From NCBI RefSeq assembly GCF_001723685.1, contig NZ_MCBX01000044.1, forward strand, positions 124,001 to 188,000: a stretch of 64,000 nt of DNA, in the 5' to 3' direction. The notes beneath the pieces are model-generated. The model was given only the letters and a program-made list of their open reading frames with translations, made no database searches and was not told the DNA's origin. Shown here in pieces: positions 39,861 through 47,912 of this stretch. This DNA comes from Candidatus Marithrix sp. Canyon 246 (lineage in GTDB: Bacteria > Pseudomonadota > Gammaproteobacteria > Beggiatoales > Beggiatoaceae). The position numbers and the translations under genes were made by a program. Numbering within the stretch: the first letter of the stretch is position 1; each line of letters starts with the position of its first letter.

Positions 39861-41292
39861 TACAAAAATCTATTAAATCTGGATCATTGGGTGCAGCGCG
39901 TAATGCGTTGTCTATATGTTTTTGACATCGTTTAATATGTCCTATTATCAAACTGCTCTTTGCTTTATTTTTATAAGATTCAGCAATATTAGTTAATCCA
40001 TTCTTCGCTTCTTGATTAGTAGGGCAAAGCTCCAAAACTTGTTGATATTTTTCCAGAGCATTATCTCCAACTGGATAGATTATACTATATTCTTGCATGT
40101 ATTTATGGGCATCTCTTAAGAGTATCTTAGTTGAAAATTGTTCACATGCTAAAGCTGGAGGTTCTTCTACTACTACTACAGGTTGAGGCTCCTTTGGTTG
40201 TTGAACTTGTTCTTTAATGATTTCTGTTTCTATCTCTGTATTTTGAGGTTTCTTAAAGAATGTTAGTGCAGAAATACTTGCTACCACAAGCACTAGAAAA
40301 ATAATAATACTTTTTCCTACGAAACCCACTTTCTTCTTTTTCCTTGAAAAAAACTCATCTAAAAATTGAGCTGCTGTTGGTGTTCTATCATTTCTATTAA
40401 AAGCCAAAGCATGTAATAGAGCCTTATTTTGTTGACTATTTAAACTCTTAATCGGTTGAGGAGAAAGCTTCTCATTTTCAGCTTGATTAGCTTTTTTTCT
40501 TTGATAGGGATGTTTTCCTGAAAGTAATTCATAAGTTACACAAGCGAAACCATAAATATCATCACGAGGATCAGGTTTTAAACCTAAGAACATTTCAGAA
40601 CTAGCATAAGAATCTGTTAATGCTCCTAAACTTCCGGGATCAAATCGAGTCGTGTCATCTTCATCAATTTCTTCTATTCGTCGCGCAATCCCAAAATCAA
40701 TGACTTTGGCAATATTCAATTCATCATCATAAAGCACATTAGCAGGCTTAAAGTCCAAATGCGCAACACCATTTTGATGAGCGTGTTCTAATGCTTTAGC
40801 CATATCATTAATGATATATTCAGCTTCACTTAGGCTAATACCATTAGGATTATTTCTGATAAATTTATTTAATGGAATTCCTTCTAAAAATTCCATTACC
40901 ATAAAAAACCTATCGCCAATGCGATCTAAGCCATAAGCTTTAAGTATATTAGTATGAGTTAATTTTTTATAGCGACTAAACTCACGAACCAATGCTTTAA
41001 GCGCATCAGGATGATCCTTAAAATCTCGACTTAAAAACTTAATAGCAACATAAGGATTACGCGAATCACCAGCTTCTTGAATCAAATCAACCGCTTTCCA
41101 AACCACGCCCATGCCACCTTCACCAAGCTTTTCTGTTAAACGATAATTTTCTCGAATAATAACCCCGGGTTCTAAGACAAATTCCTCACCACTATCCCAT
41201 TGAGAAGGATGAGACCAAGATTTATTGATTGAATTATTTGATTGTTGATCGCGCCTTGAAGTGCTGGCAACTCTAGTTTTATACTCAGCCAT
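39853..41292 (-). CDS. Ser/Thr protein kinase with transmembrane segment (PpkA-like), copy 1
   Basis: The 479-aa protein has a Hanks-type kinase domain: P-loop GEGGMGVVWKA, VAIKFLSR with the catalytic Lys, catalytic loop HLDFKPANVLYD and DFG motif VIDFGIARR. The catalytic loop has HLD-F-KP instead of HRDLKP, so the regulatory Arg is replaced (non-RD kinase). A membrane helix (SIIIFLVLVVASISALTFF) at about 327-345 is followed by a periplasmic TPR-like tail. It is paralogous to 47913-49286, and the two flank a T6SS cargo operon, so a role in threonine-phosphorylation control of secretion is plausible. Confidence 0.8.
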   Translation of the reverse strand: MAEYKTRVASTSRRDQQSNNSINKSWSHPSQWDSGEEFVLEPGVIIRENYRLTEKLGEGGMGVVWKAVDLIQEAGDSRNPYVAIKFLSRDFKDHPDALKALVREFSRYKKLTHTNILKAYGLDRIGDRFFMVMEFLEGIPLNKFIRNNPNGISLSEAEYIINDMAKALEHAHQNGVAHLDFKPANVLYDDELNIAKVIDFGIARRIEEIDEDDTTRFDPGSLGALTDSYASSEMFLGLKPDPRDDIYGFACVTYELLSGKHPYQRKKANQAENEKLSPQPIKSLNSQQNKALLHALAFNRNDRTPTAAQFLDEFFSRKKKKVGFVGKSIIIFLVLVVASISALTFFKKPQNTEIETEIIKEQVQQPKEPQPVVVVEEPPALACEQFSTKILLRDAHKYMQEYSIIYPVGDNALEKYQQVLELCPTNQEAKNGLTNIAESYKNKAKSSLIIGHIKRCQKHIDNALRAAPNDPDLIDFCKK

Positions 41293-41335
41293 AGTTATTT
41301 ATATATATCCAAAAATTCTTGACGATAATAATTTA

Positions 41336-41707
41336 AGCCCTGAAGGGGCGAAATAATATAGCCTAGGGCAACGCCCTAGGTACGGAATTTAATTTTTTTA
41401 GCCCTGAAGGGGCGAAATAATATAGCCTAGGGCAACGCCCTAGGTACGGAATTTAATTTTTTAGCCCTGAAGGGGCGAAATAATATAGCCTAGGGCAACG
41501 CCCTAGGTACGGAATTTAATTTTTTAGCCCTGAAGGGGCGAAATAGATTGATGTTTTAAAACACCCCTTCAGGGCTAACATCAAATAATATCCGTTCCTA
41601 GGGCGTTGCCCTAGGCTATAATATTTCGCCCCTTCAGGGCTAACATAAATTAATATCCTCACCTAGGGCGTTGCCCTAGGCTATAATATATCGCCCCTTC
41701 AGGGCTT
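41336..41707. repeat. Array of seven 63-bp palindromic units, four forward and three inverted
   Basis: Units start at 41336, 41400, 41463 and 41526 with agccctgaaggggcgaaata and contain the internal palindrome gcctagggcaacgccctagg. The fourth forward unit is truncated and switches within 50 bp to inverted units ending at about 41578, 41642 and 41707 (cgccccttcagggct). The two blocks can pair with each other, giving a very large cruciform. The element type is known to me as a REP-like interspersed repeat in diverse environmental bacteria. Confidence 0.85.
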
Positions 41708-41870
41708 TAAAATTCTGTAGGTGTGTAACATGAGTTATTAAATACAACGGATTTACGGAATAAACGGATTTTGTTGAGAAAGTCAAGCAAAGTGTCATAC
41801 ACTTATTCGGTTTTGGTGTAATTTGGCACTCGAAACCTATCGCAGGATACACCCTACATGCTGGTCTATA

Positions 41871-41932
41871 GTACAACGAATTAAGAAATAAACTAATTTG
41901 TATCGTTTCGTTTATTTCTTAATTCGTTGTAC
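41871..41932. repeat. Palindromic repeat element, variant
   Basis: gtacaacgaattaagaaata (from 41871) pairs perfectly over 23 bp with 41910-41932. It is a sequence variant of the element at 34241-34327 (aattaagaa replaces gatttacgg), with compensating changes in both arms, which shows selection or gene conversion for pairing. Confidence 0.65.
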
Positions 41933-42067
41933 TAACAAAACTGGTATGACCGCAATATGATGTAAAAAAACATTTTAACATTCTCAAACACAGCCTAGGA
42001 ATAAATTCAAGATCCTTACAGGATTAAGTCTGCTGTCAATAAGCTAAACCGCTGGTCACAAGCCCAA

Positions 42068-42100
42068 AGACCTGACAGGTTTTTAAAACCTGTCAGGTCT
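42068..42100. repeat. CCTGACAGG palindrome, full-length copy
   Basis: Identical in design and nearly in sequence to 11301-11333 and 51564-51596. It is flanked by unrelated sequence, which fits a dispersed REP-like element rather than a gene-specific terminator. Confidence 0.75.
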
Positions 42101-42333
42101 AAAACCCGCCACTTGAAAGTTGACTAAGTACTAGGTACAAATTGTGAATTTGTTGGGCTTACTCCGCTTTGCTACGTGACTGCGTATCCTATCGTCAACC
42201 CAACCTACAGTGTGTAACATTAGTTATTAAGTACAACGGATTTACGGAATAAACGGATTTTGTTGAGAAAGTCAAGCTAGCTTGTGTATAAGCAAAGCAT
42301 CATACACCCTACGTGCTAATGCATTCATACATA

Positions 42334-43365
42334 TTATTCTAATGTATTCATAATTATTTGCCATGCTCTTTTATTAACTGCCCAAATAGAAAAAGCATCT
42401 TCTCTTCTTGTAGTGAGAAGCGCAAAAAATGACAAATATTCATCATCTTCCAATAGCGTACACCAAACTTCTCTTACTAATCCGGTATTTTTATCAAGAG
42501 CTTGATATACTACTTGATGTCCCTCAATAAAGCGTCCATTTACAGATAAATTATCGCGAGCCATAATTTCACCGAATTCAACACCCATTTCTTCAAGTTC
42601 ATCCATAAATTTTATCAATTCTGTTTCTATATTGATGATATTTGCTTTTAAAACAACTTTAATACGAATTATTCCTATGATATTTTCATCAATATCTGTA
42701 TGGTAAAGTTCTACACCAGCACGACTGTTGGGTTCAAATGAAGAAGGGCGGCTGAAATTCCAAGAAATAGGATAACTAAAGCTAAGCCAATCAGTTCCAA
42801 TTTTACATTCTCGCCACGGTTCTATATCGCCTTGAGGTGCTTTAGTCATATTAAAGGAAGCAGAAGCTAAAGCAAATGTATCTTTCAAGCCATCATAATC
42901 CGAATATGGCCCAGCTGCTAAAAGAAATCCAACACGATTTCCGGTAATTCCCATCATAGCTCTCCCAAAAAATGTAGCACCTTCTATTTCAAATTCAACA
43001 AGGCTATCAACACGTTTTGGAGAATCTTCTTGGATGGTTTTTAATTTATAGTCATTCGCTAACACATAGCCTCTTAAAACATCAGCTGCTGCCATTTCTT
43101 GATGTAGTTCCATTACTTGAAGCAAAATAAAAGGTTTTGTATTTTGCATCTGAGGGCCAACAAACATACCTATTCCGGTCATTTTTTCGGCATTAATAAC
43201 TGGACGTGACTTTAAGTGAATGGTCATGGGGTTCCAGTTTTTTGGCACAAGGACACGATAAGATATACTTTCATTCTCAAATGGTACATCTTGTACCATG
43301 TTGTAGTCTAGCTTGATTTTTTCGTCACTAATATTTTCCCCAAGAGGCAGTTTTGTATTGACCAT
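42334..43365 (-). CDS. DcrB/DUF1795-like protein of the T6SS cargo operon
   Basis: The 343-aa soluble protein appears to hold two related domains. The N-terminal half (SYRVLVPKNWNP, then FILLQVMEL) and the C-terminal half (SFSYPISWNFSRPSSF, then IIRIKVVLKANI) each look like a DcrB-like fold. DcrB-like domains occur in EagT6 chaperones for T6SS effectors. As the last gene of the operon, 27 nt after the putative effector gene, it may be its chaperone or immunity protein. No signal peptide is seen, which favours a cytoplasmic role. Confidence 0.5.
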   Translation of the reverse strand: MVNTKLPLGENISDEKIKLDYNMVQDVPFENESISYRVLVPKNWNPMTIHLKSRPVINAEKMTGIGMFVGPQMQNTKPFILLQVMELHQEMAAADVLRGYVLANDYKLKTIQEDSPKRVDSLVEFEIEGATFFGRAMMGITGNRVGFLLAAGPYSDYDGLKDTFALASASFNMTKAPQGDIEPWRECKIGTDWLSFSYPISWNFSRPSSFEPNSRAGVELYHTDIDENIIGIIRIKVVLKANIINIETELIKFMDELEEMGVEFGEIMARDNLSVNGRFIEGHQVVYQALDKNTGLVREVWCTLLEDDEYLSFFALLTTRREDAFSIWAVNKRAWQIIMNTLE

Positions 43366-43392
43366 GTTTGAATTTCTCCGTTAGTATAAAAA

Positions 43393-44526
43393 TTATTTAA
43401 ATCCAATTCCCAAACTGAAGCTTAACTTCGGTCCAAACCCAAGTTTTCCTCCTAATACAAATTTACTATCTTTAACCCCAATTTTCCCGCCAATACCAAT
43501 ACCAATGCCCGCTTCTCCTTCTGCCCCTATACTGATACCATGATCAAGCCATTTTGGTGCTTTTCCAAACCAAGGTAAACGTCCAACCGTATTATCCCAG
43601 ATACTTTTTGGAGTGATATTCAAGGTACCAGAAGCTTTACCTTTAATTAAATCTGCTGAGAGATTAGCTTCAGCAATCGCTTCCTTTTTGTCAGGTCCCC
43701 ATGTTATGCCAATCTTTCCTTTTCCTTCCAGTGAACCAACATCCACCTTTATATTTTTTGTTTGCCAACTTGTTATAGTAACATGAGCACTCATGTCAAT
43801 AACATCTGCGGTAAATTCCTGCTTTTTGGGATCATAGGCAGCACCACTTTTTAATTCTGAACTGTAAGATCCTATCTGAAGATTATTGCTTTCATCCCCA
43901 TAATACAGCAAACGGTCTTCATGCTTTGCCCATTCAGTGGTTCCTCCTACTTTTACACCTGATTCTGGTTTGTCATCAGCGTCTTTATAGCTTCCCCATC
44001 CTTTCTTCTGTGGGTAGGGCTTACTCCATTCATATTTGATTGAGGGTTTAACTACATCAAAAGCTTGACTTAACAAGTCTCCTTTAGGCTTTTGCTTAGC
44101 CCTTTCCTTGGCGGCTCTATCAAGACCTTTTTGTATGGCATTGTCTATGGCATTTGCTGTTTTACATATAATTTTAGTTGCCCCCGCAACTATGTCTCCA
44201 AATTTTTTCTTAACATTTTGGTATGCTTTATTTGCCATTTTACTGAATTTTATGGCTTTATCCTTAACCCAAGTTTCCGCTTGTGAGGCTTTTTTCTTAG
44301 TCCATTCTTTTACCTCATCAGTTTTTTTCTTAACCCAGTTTGCCGTTTTTGTCGCTTTATCTTTTATTTCAGTGTATTTTTGCTTACTCCAATCGGCAAC
44401 ATCTGAGGCTTTTTCTTTTACCCAACCAGTAGCTTTTTTAGCACCTGTAGCTAAAGCACCAGCGGCATCACAAGCAACATCAGTCGCTTTATTCCAAGCC
44501 GCTTTAAAAGCGTCACCCCAAGACAT
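43393..44526 (-). CDS. Putative T6SS effector with amphipathic repeats and glycine-rich C-terminus
   Basis: The 377-aa protein has, from about residue 25 to 110, tandem 11- to 14-residue amphipathic helices (KKATGWVKEKASDVADWSKQ, then similar WVKKKTDEVKEW and WVKDKA units), like apolipoprotein or LEA repeats. The middle is strand-rich, and the end has alternating Gly/Ile (EGEAGIGIGIGGKIGV, GGKLGFGPKLSFSLGIGF), suited to membrane insertion. No known catalytic motif is seen. It follows the adaptor genes of a PAAR operon, where effectors are usual. A membrane-acting toxin is an inference; a structural surface protein is the alternative. Confidence 0.5.
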   Translation of the reverse strand: MSWGDAFKAAWNKATDVACDAAGALATGAKKATGWVKEKASDVADWSKQKYTEIKDKATKTANWVKKKTDEVKEWTKKKASQAETWVKDKAIKFSKMANKAYQNVKKKFGDIVAGATKIICKTANAIDNAIQKGLDRAAKERAKQKPKGDLLSQAFDVVKPSIKYEWSKPYPQKKGWGSYKDADDKPESGVKVGGTTEWAKHEDRLLYYGDESNNLQIGSYSSELKSGAAYDPKKQEFTADVIDMSAHVTITSWQTKNIKVDVGSLEGKGKIGITWGPDKKEAIAEANLSADLIKGKASGTLNITPKSIWDNTVGRLPWFGKAPKWLDHGISIGAEGEAGIGIGIGGKIGVKDSKFVLGGKLGFGPKLSFSLGIGFK

Positions 44527-44881
44527 TTTTATCTCCTTCTAAAGCAGCAAACATTTCTTCAGTCCACTGAGCCATCCATTCTGATTTATCATCAGGCATA
44601 TATTCTGATGATTTTAGCATTTCTTGAGCAGCAGGAAATTCAGTGTCAAATTGTTGCCCTAATAGCCAAGCTGTTGTTACATAATTGGCTATTTGGCGTT
44701 CTGTCTCTAAACCATAAGAACGCGCTTTAGTTACTTGTTCATGAATCGCTGGTATTAATTGTTCTCGTGGTACTTCTGGAGCATCAGGAAATTCACTATA
44801 CAAAAAATCCGCAATTCGCGCTTCAAATTTTGTTAATTCTGCTTGTGAAAATGTATCCATCTGCTCTTGGCGAATTTGCAT
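44513..44881 (-). CDS. Small conserved T6SS-cargo-associated protein, copy 1
   Basis: The 122-aa protein (IRQEQMDTFSQAELTKFEARI, cut, then LIPAIHEQVTKARSYGLETE) is homologous to the protein at 61602-61967, which lies between a DUF4123 adaptor and a lipase effector. Such small helical proteins are common between adaptor and effector genes in T6SS loci and probably act as co-chaperones. Its ATG overlaps the DUF2169 stop by one base and its end overlaps the effector gene by 14 nt. Confidence 0.6.
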   Translation of the reverse strand: MQIRQEQMDTFSQAELTKFEARIADFLYSEFPDAPEVPREQLIPAIHEQVTKARSYGLETERQIANYVTTAWLLGQQFDTEFPAAQEMLKSSEYMPDDKSEWMAQWTEEMFAALEGDKNVLG

Positions 44882-45762
44882 TATAATACTACTCCCGAAA
44901 CAATAATCCTTTGTATATCAATTGGAATATTACCGCGCCAAACCAGATAAAACCTCTTTTCATCGGGCAATAGGCACAGAGTATCTAAATTCATTGTAGT
45001 TACTTGTTCTTTTTCCAATTGTATATTTAGCTTATAAGTGGGTAATTTAAAATTAACTACTCCTTCTGGCATCAGGTTCACTAATTCTACATTTTCATTA
45101 CCTTTAAGATAGCCCTGCATTTGCAATTCTTCTGGTGCTGCATTATAAAAGTCCATTTTAAAATCATTAGGTGGATTTGGAGCAATTTCCTTTTGCCATT
45201 TTTCATCATAAGTACCTAAATATTTTACTCTGCTTGCTGAGCTTTTGCTAATAAATCCATATCCAGCAGGTTTTGCTTTGTCTTTCCAGCTTTGAATCAG
45301 AAAATTGGGATCTTCTATATTTGGTAAGGGGCAATCTTTAATTGATTTTTTTGAGTCTATATATCCTCGTTCATACACAATTTCCATTTCGCTAAATGGT
45401 TCTGGTTCTGAGGCTGTTACAAATCCAGCTCTAGTTTGCCAATACCGATCACCAGTAACAATCAGTGTCTTGGATACTTTACCCACTGTTAATGAGGTTT
45501 TTAGTCTTTTGACTTGTTTTCCATGTGGAGCATATGCTTTACCATTCAAAACAATATCTGCTCTGGGCTTAAAAGGTACAATATCAGACTCAAATTTGAT
45601 ACTGCCACCATCATTAAATTCATCAGCAAAGGCAATGGGAATTTGTTCAGCCGCTGCCTTTTGTCCTTGTAACATTTCAAAGGTTCCCTTGACTATAAGT
45701 AACATGATGTTGTTAAATGGTAAGGCTTCTACAACAAAAGGGGTGTGATTAATTATTTCCAT
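44881..45762 (-). CDS. DUF2169 family T6SS adaptor
   Basis: The 293-aa protein opens with NHTPFVVEALPF and contains SDIVPFKPRADIVLNGKAYAP cut to its core FKPRADIVL plus LIVTGDRYW, all typical of DUF2169. Members are encoded next to PAAR proteins and are needed to load cargo on the spike. It acts in the cytoplasm. It follows the unknown membrane-like protein gene by 11 nt and is coupled to the next gene by TAATG. Confidence 0.75.
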   Translation of the reverse strand: MEIINHTPFVVEALPFNNIMLLIVKGTFEMLQGQKAAAEQIPIAFADEFNDGGSIKFESDIVPFKPRADIVLNGKAYAPHGKQVKRLKTSLTVGKVSKTLIVTGDRYWQTRAGFVTASEPEPFSEMEIVYERGYIDSKKSIKDCPLPNIEDPNFLIQSWKDKAKPAGYGFISKSSASRVKYLGTYDEKWQKEIAPNPPNDFKMDFYNAAPEELQMQGYLKGNENVELVNLMPEGVVNFKLPTYKLNIQLEKEQVTTMNLDTLCLLPDEKRFYLVWRGNIPIDIQRIIVSGVVL

Positions 45763-45773
45763 AATATAAGTCT

Positions 45774-46535
45774 CTATTTAATGCAACCCGGGGCGCCATT
45801 GGCAACTGCTGCGGTACCAAGGACATTCACAACAATAGTACTTGCCTTAAATGTCTGAAATACAGTAGAAAATGATTTAGATATGGCATCAAATAAAGGA
45901 TCAGCGTGCAAAGCCGATGGGTCTCCTAAATTAGCATTCATTGAAGCCCTTAAAGACATAGGAGAAAGCATAACTTCACCTGTAGAAGGTAAAGCAATCA
46001 ATGGCATAGGAACATTAGGACAAGGAACATATGGCAGACTAGGAAAAGCCAATGTTCCAGTAATTCCCATATGCCAAGCTTGCCAAGCAGTGCCTAAAGC
46101 AGTAGAAATAGCCTTTGAATATTTAACTTCTTGTGGAGTATTTGTAGGTGCATCCTTAAAAATTAAAGGCATTAAAGGTGGACCAATAACATTTCCCGGT
46201 ACAACCATTCCTACTGGGCTACCAGTAACTACGCCAACAATAGAAGCAGTTGTCATCCAATTACCAATACCATTCGATATTGCCTTACAAATACCCTCAA
46301 TATAGTTTTCAAACATTCTACCAATTTGATTAGCAGTATCTACATGATATTTATTTAAGGTAGCTTCTCGAAATAAAGTCATTGGCGGATTAGGCGACGA
46401 CATTCTTTCGCTAGACGAAAAAGCATCTGGATATTGCTTGCCCAAATCGCGCCAATTTGTTGGCAGATTAATGGCGTTTGAGGCAAAATTAACTTTTGCT
46501 AATTGAATTAGCATTGCATTCTGTGGTGCAGGCAT
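45774..46535 (-). CDS. Unknown conserved protein of PAAR/DUF2169 loci
   Basis: The 253-aa protein has no signal peptide but has Gly/Ala/Pro-rich hydrophobic stretches (IVGVVTGSPVGMVVPGNVIG, and IVVNVLGTAAVANG at the end). I recall related proteins in PAAR-DUF2169 clusters but cannot name a family. It could be a PAAR accessory or a cargo piece with membrane-interacting segments. It sits 8 nt after the methyltransferase gene and 11 nt before DUF2169. Confidence 0.5.
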   Translation of the reverse strand: MPAPQNAMLIQLAKVNFASNAINLPTNWRDLGKQYPDAFSSSERMSSPNPPMTLFREATLNKYHVDTANQIGRMFENYIEGICKAISNGIGNWMTTASIVGVVTGSPVGMVVPGNVIGPPLMPLIFKDAPTNTPQEVKYSKAISTALGTAWQAWHMGITGTLAFPSLPYVPCPNVPMPLIALPSTGEVMLSPMSLRASMNANLGDPSALHADPLFDAISKSFSTVFQTFKASTIVVNVLGTAAVANGAPGCIK

Positions 46536-46543
46536 AATACATA

Positions 46544-47473
46544 TTATCCTTTTTGTGCAAGTAAAAGGTAAACAGAATAGACGCTTTTTAGCCGATCATC
46601 TTGAGGCAGCACCCATTCTAAGTGTTCAATTTCGCGAATTATCCGATAATCAAGTTCCATTTGCGGAAAAGATTCTCCAACAATAACGGATTTTAAAACT
46701 TCCTCATTTTCCAACCATTCAACAGGTTCAGATAATTCACTACTCCATGCAAACGGCGAGGTAAGCAACATCAAACCAGTAGTTTTCAATAAAGCATCCA
46801 TTTGCCCTATCATAATCAGCGGAAAGCGGACATTATCAAGCAGATTTAAGCCACTAACAAAATCAAAAATACCTGCTGAAAATGGAGGTTCTAAAACATC
46901 AGCTACAATAAAAAAAACATTTGTTGGTAAATCGAAATCATATTCTGTGACTTGAGCATGACGACAACTGCGTTTACGTAAAAAGCGGATACTTTGTTCA
47001 CGTTGAATTCGAGCCGCTGCGGAAACCAAGCTAAAATTTAAATCCATACCCACAGCCAATTTACTGTGACTAGCCAATTCAAAAGTATAAGCACCAGTGG
47101 CACAACCCATATCTAAGGAAAAATTCAACCGAGTATCCAAACATTCTTTCAAAGAATTCCAATAAGCAGCAGAACCATCATAATGAGATTGCAGATAAGT
47201 ACTTAACAAAGAATCACATTCTGCAAAATATTCCAAAATCTCACATGATAAGTTTGCGCTAATATCAGAACCAATAGAACGCCACCATGCAGCCATATCC
47301 TTGAGAATAACTGGAACACCAGCAATAACAGGATAGCGGCTATGACAAGCAGTACAATCTAAGAAACCCTCAATAAAATAACCAGAATCTTCTTTAATAC
47401 AATTAGCTATCCGCAAGGCATTACGACATGCAGGGCATATAAGTGTAAAACTATCAAGAACTTGTGGATTCAT
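46544..47473 (-). CDS. SAM-dependent methyltransferase with Trm112-like zinc ribbon
   Basis: The 309-aa protein starts with a Cys4 zinc ribbon (CPAC at about 14-17 and CTACHSRYP at about 37-45) like Trm112-type N-termini. A class I methyltransferase domain follows (LDMGCATGAYTFELA motif I, VGMDLNFSLV, then FDFVSGLNLLDNV). Its ATG overlaps the PAAR stop by 4 nt, so it is part of the T6SS cargo operon. Methyltransferases are not a regular T6SS component. It might modify a spike or effector protein, or be an effector itself. Confidence 0.7.
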   Translation of the reverse strand: MNPQVLDSFTLICPACRNALRIANCIKEDSGYFIEGFLDCTACHSRYPVIAGVPVILKDMAAWWRSIGSDISANLSCEILEYFAECDSLLSTYLQSHYDGSAAYWNSLKECLDTRLNFSLDMGCATGAYTFELASHSKLAVGMDLNFSLVSAAARIQREQSIRFLRKRSCRHAQVTEYDFDLPTNVFFIVADVLEPPFSAGIFDFVSGLNLLDNVRFPLIMIGQMDALLKTTGLMLLTSPFAWSSELSEPVEWLENEEVLKSVIVGESFPQMELDYRIIREIEHLEWVLPQDDRLKSVYSVYLLLAQKG

Positions 47474-47790
47474 CCGCCTACAATCACATCAGGACTACCT
47501 TCAATCAAATTGCCGCTTCCGCCGCAGTGTTGATCCTTATCACCCATACGATGCGCGGGTTTATTATTAATCAACACAGTACCACTACCCTTAGCCGCAG
47601 TCCATGTATTAGAACCGCAACAAGCAAAATGAATACCCTTATCACCCACACGCACAGCAGGGCGATAATTAACTAACACATTAGGCGAACCTTGAACAGC
47701 GGGTCCAATAACAGGATGTGGACAAGCTGGGCAACCATGTCCATCTGCCGGGGCGAATGATTTATCGCCTAAACGACCTTGTGGTGGCAT
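47470..47790 (-). CDS. PAAR-domain T6SS spike-tip protein
   Basis: The 106-aa protein is a stand-alone PAAR (DUF4150-type): GDKSFAPADGHGCPACPHPVIGP in parts, then GSPNVLVNYRPAVRVGDKG and HRMGDKDQHCGGSGNLIEGS provide the Pro/Gly repeats and His/Cys zinc ligands. It should cap the VgrG trimer and carry cargo. It is the first gene of the seven-gene minus-strand operon and diverges from a kinase gene across 122 nt. Confidence 0.8.
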   Translation of the reverse strand: MPPQGRLGDKSFAPADGHGCPACPHPVIGPAVQGSPNVLVNYRPAVRVGDKGIHFACCGSNTWTAAKGSGTVLINNKPAHRMGDKDQHCGGSGNLIEGSPDVIVGG

Positions 47791-47912
47791 ATTTTTTTTC
47801 CTCTTTTAAAAATTAACATAATTCTACCAGACAATAGATTTAATTTCATATTGACAATTGCATAACAATTGAATTATCATGTATAGTATTATTCATGAGG
47901 AAATAATAATTT
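47791..47912. promoter_or_regulatory. Divergent promoter region between PAAR operon and kinase
   Basis: On the plus strand TTGCAT (47858-47863) and TATAGT (47882-47887) are 18 bp apart, and GAGG lies upstream of the kinase ATG. The inverted sequence ttgacaattg / caatt-gaatt around 47851-47875 could be an operator. Promoter for the PAAR side was not resolved. Confidence 0.3.

Larger units (their letters stand above)
41708..42333. other. Gene-free mosaic of short repeat elements
   Basis: No gene is seen. It contains an arm of the gtacaacggatt element (41743-41768 and 42231-42256), a variant with both arms (41871-41893 and 41910-41932), a full CCTGACAGG palindrome (42068-42100), part of the GTAGGTTGGGC repeat (about 42143-42211) and two copies of a gtgtata-agcaaagc-tcatacacc hairpin repeat. 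Such a mosaic suggests a landing zone for small elements. Confidence 0.65.
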
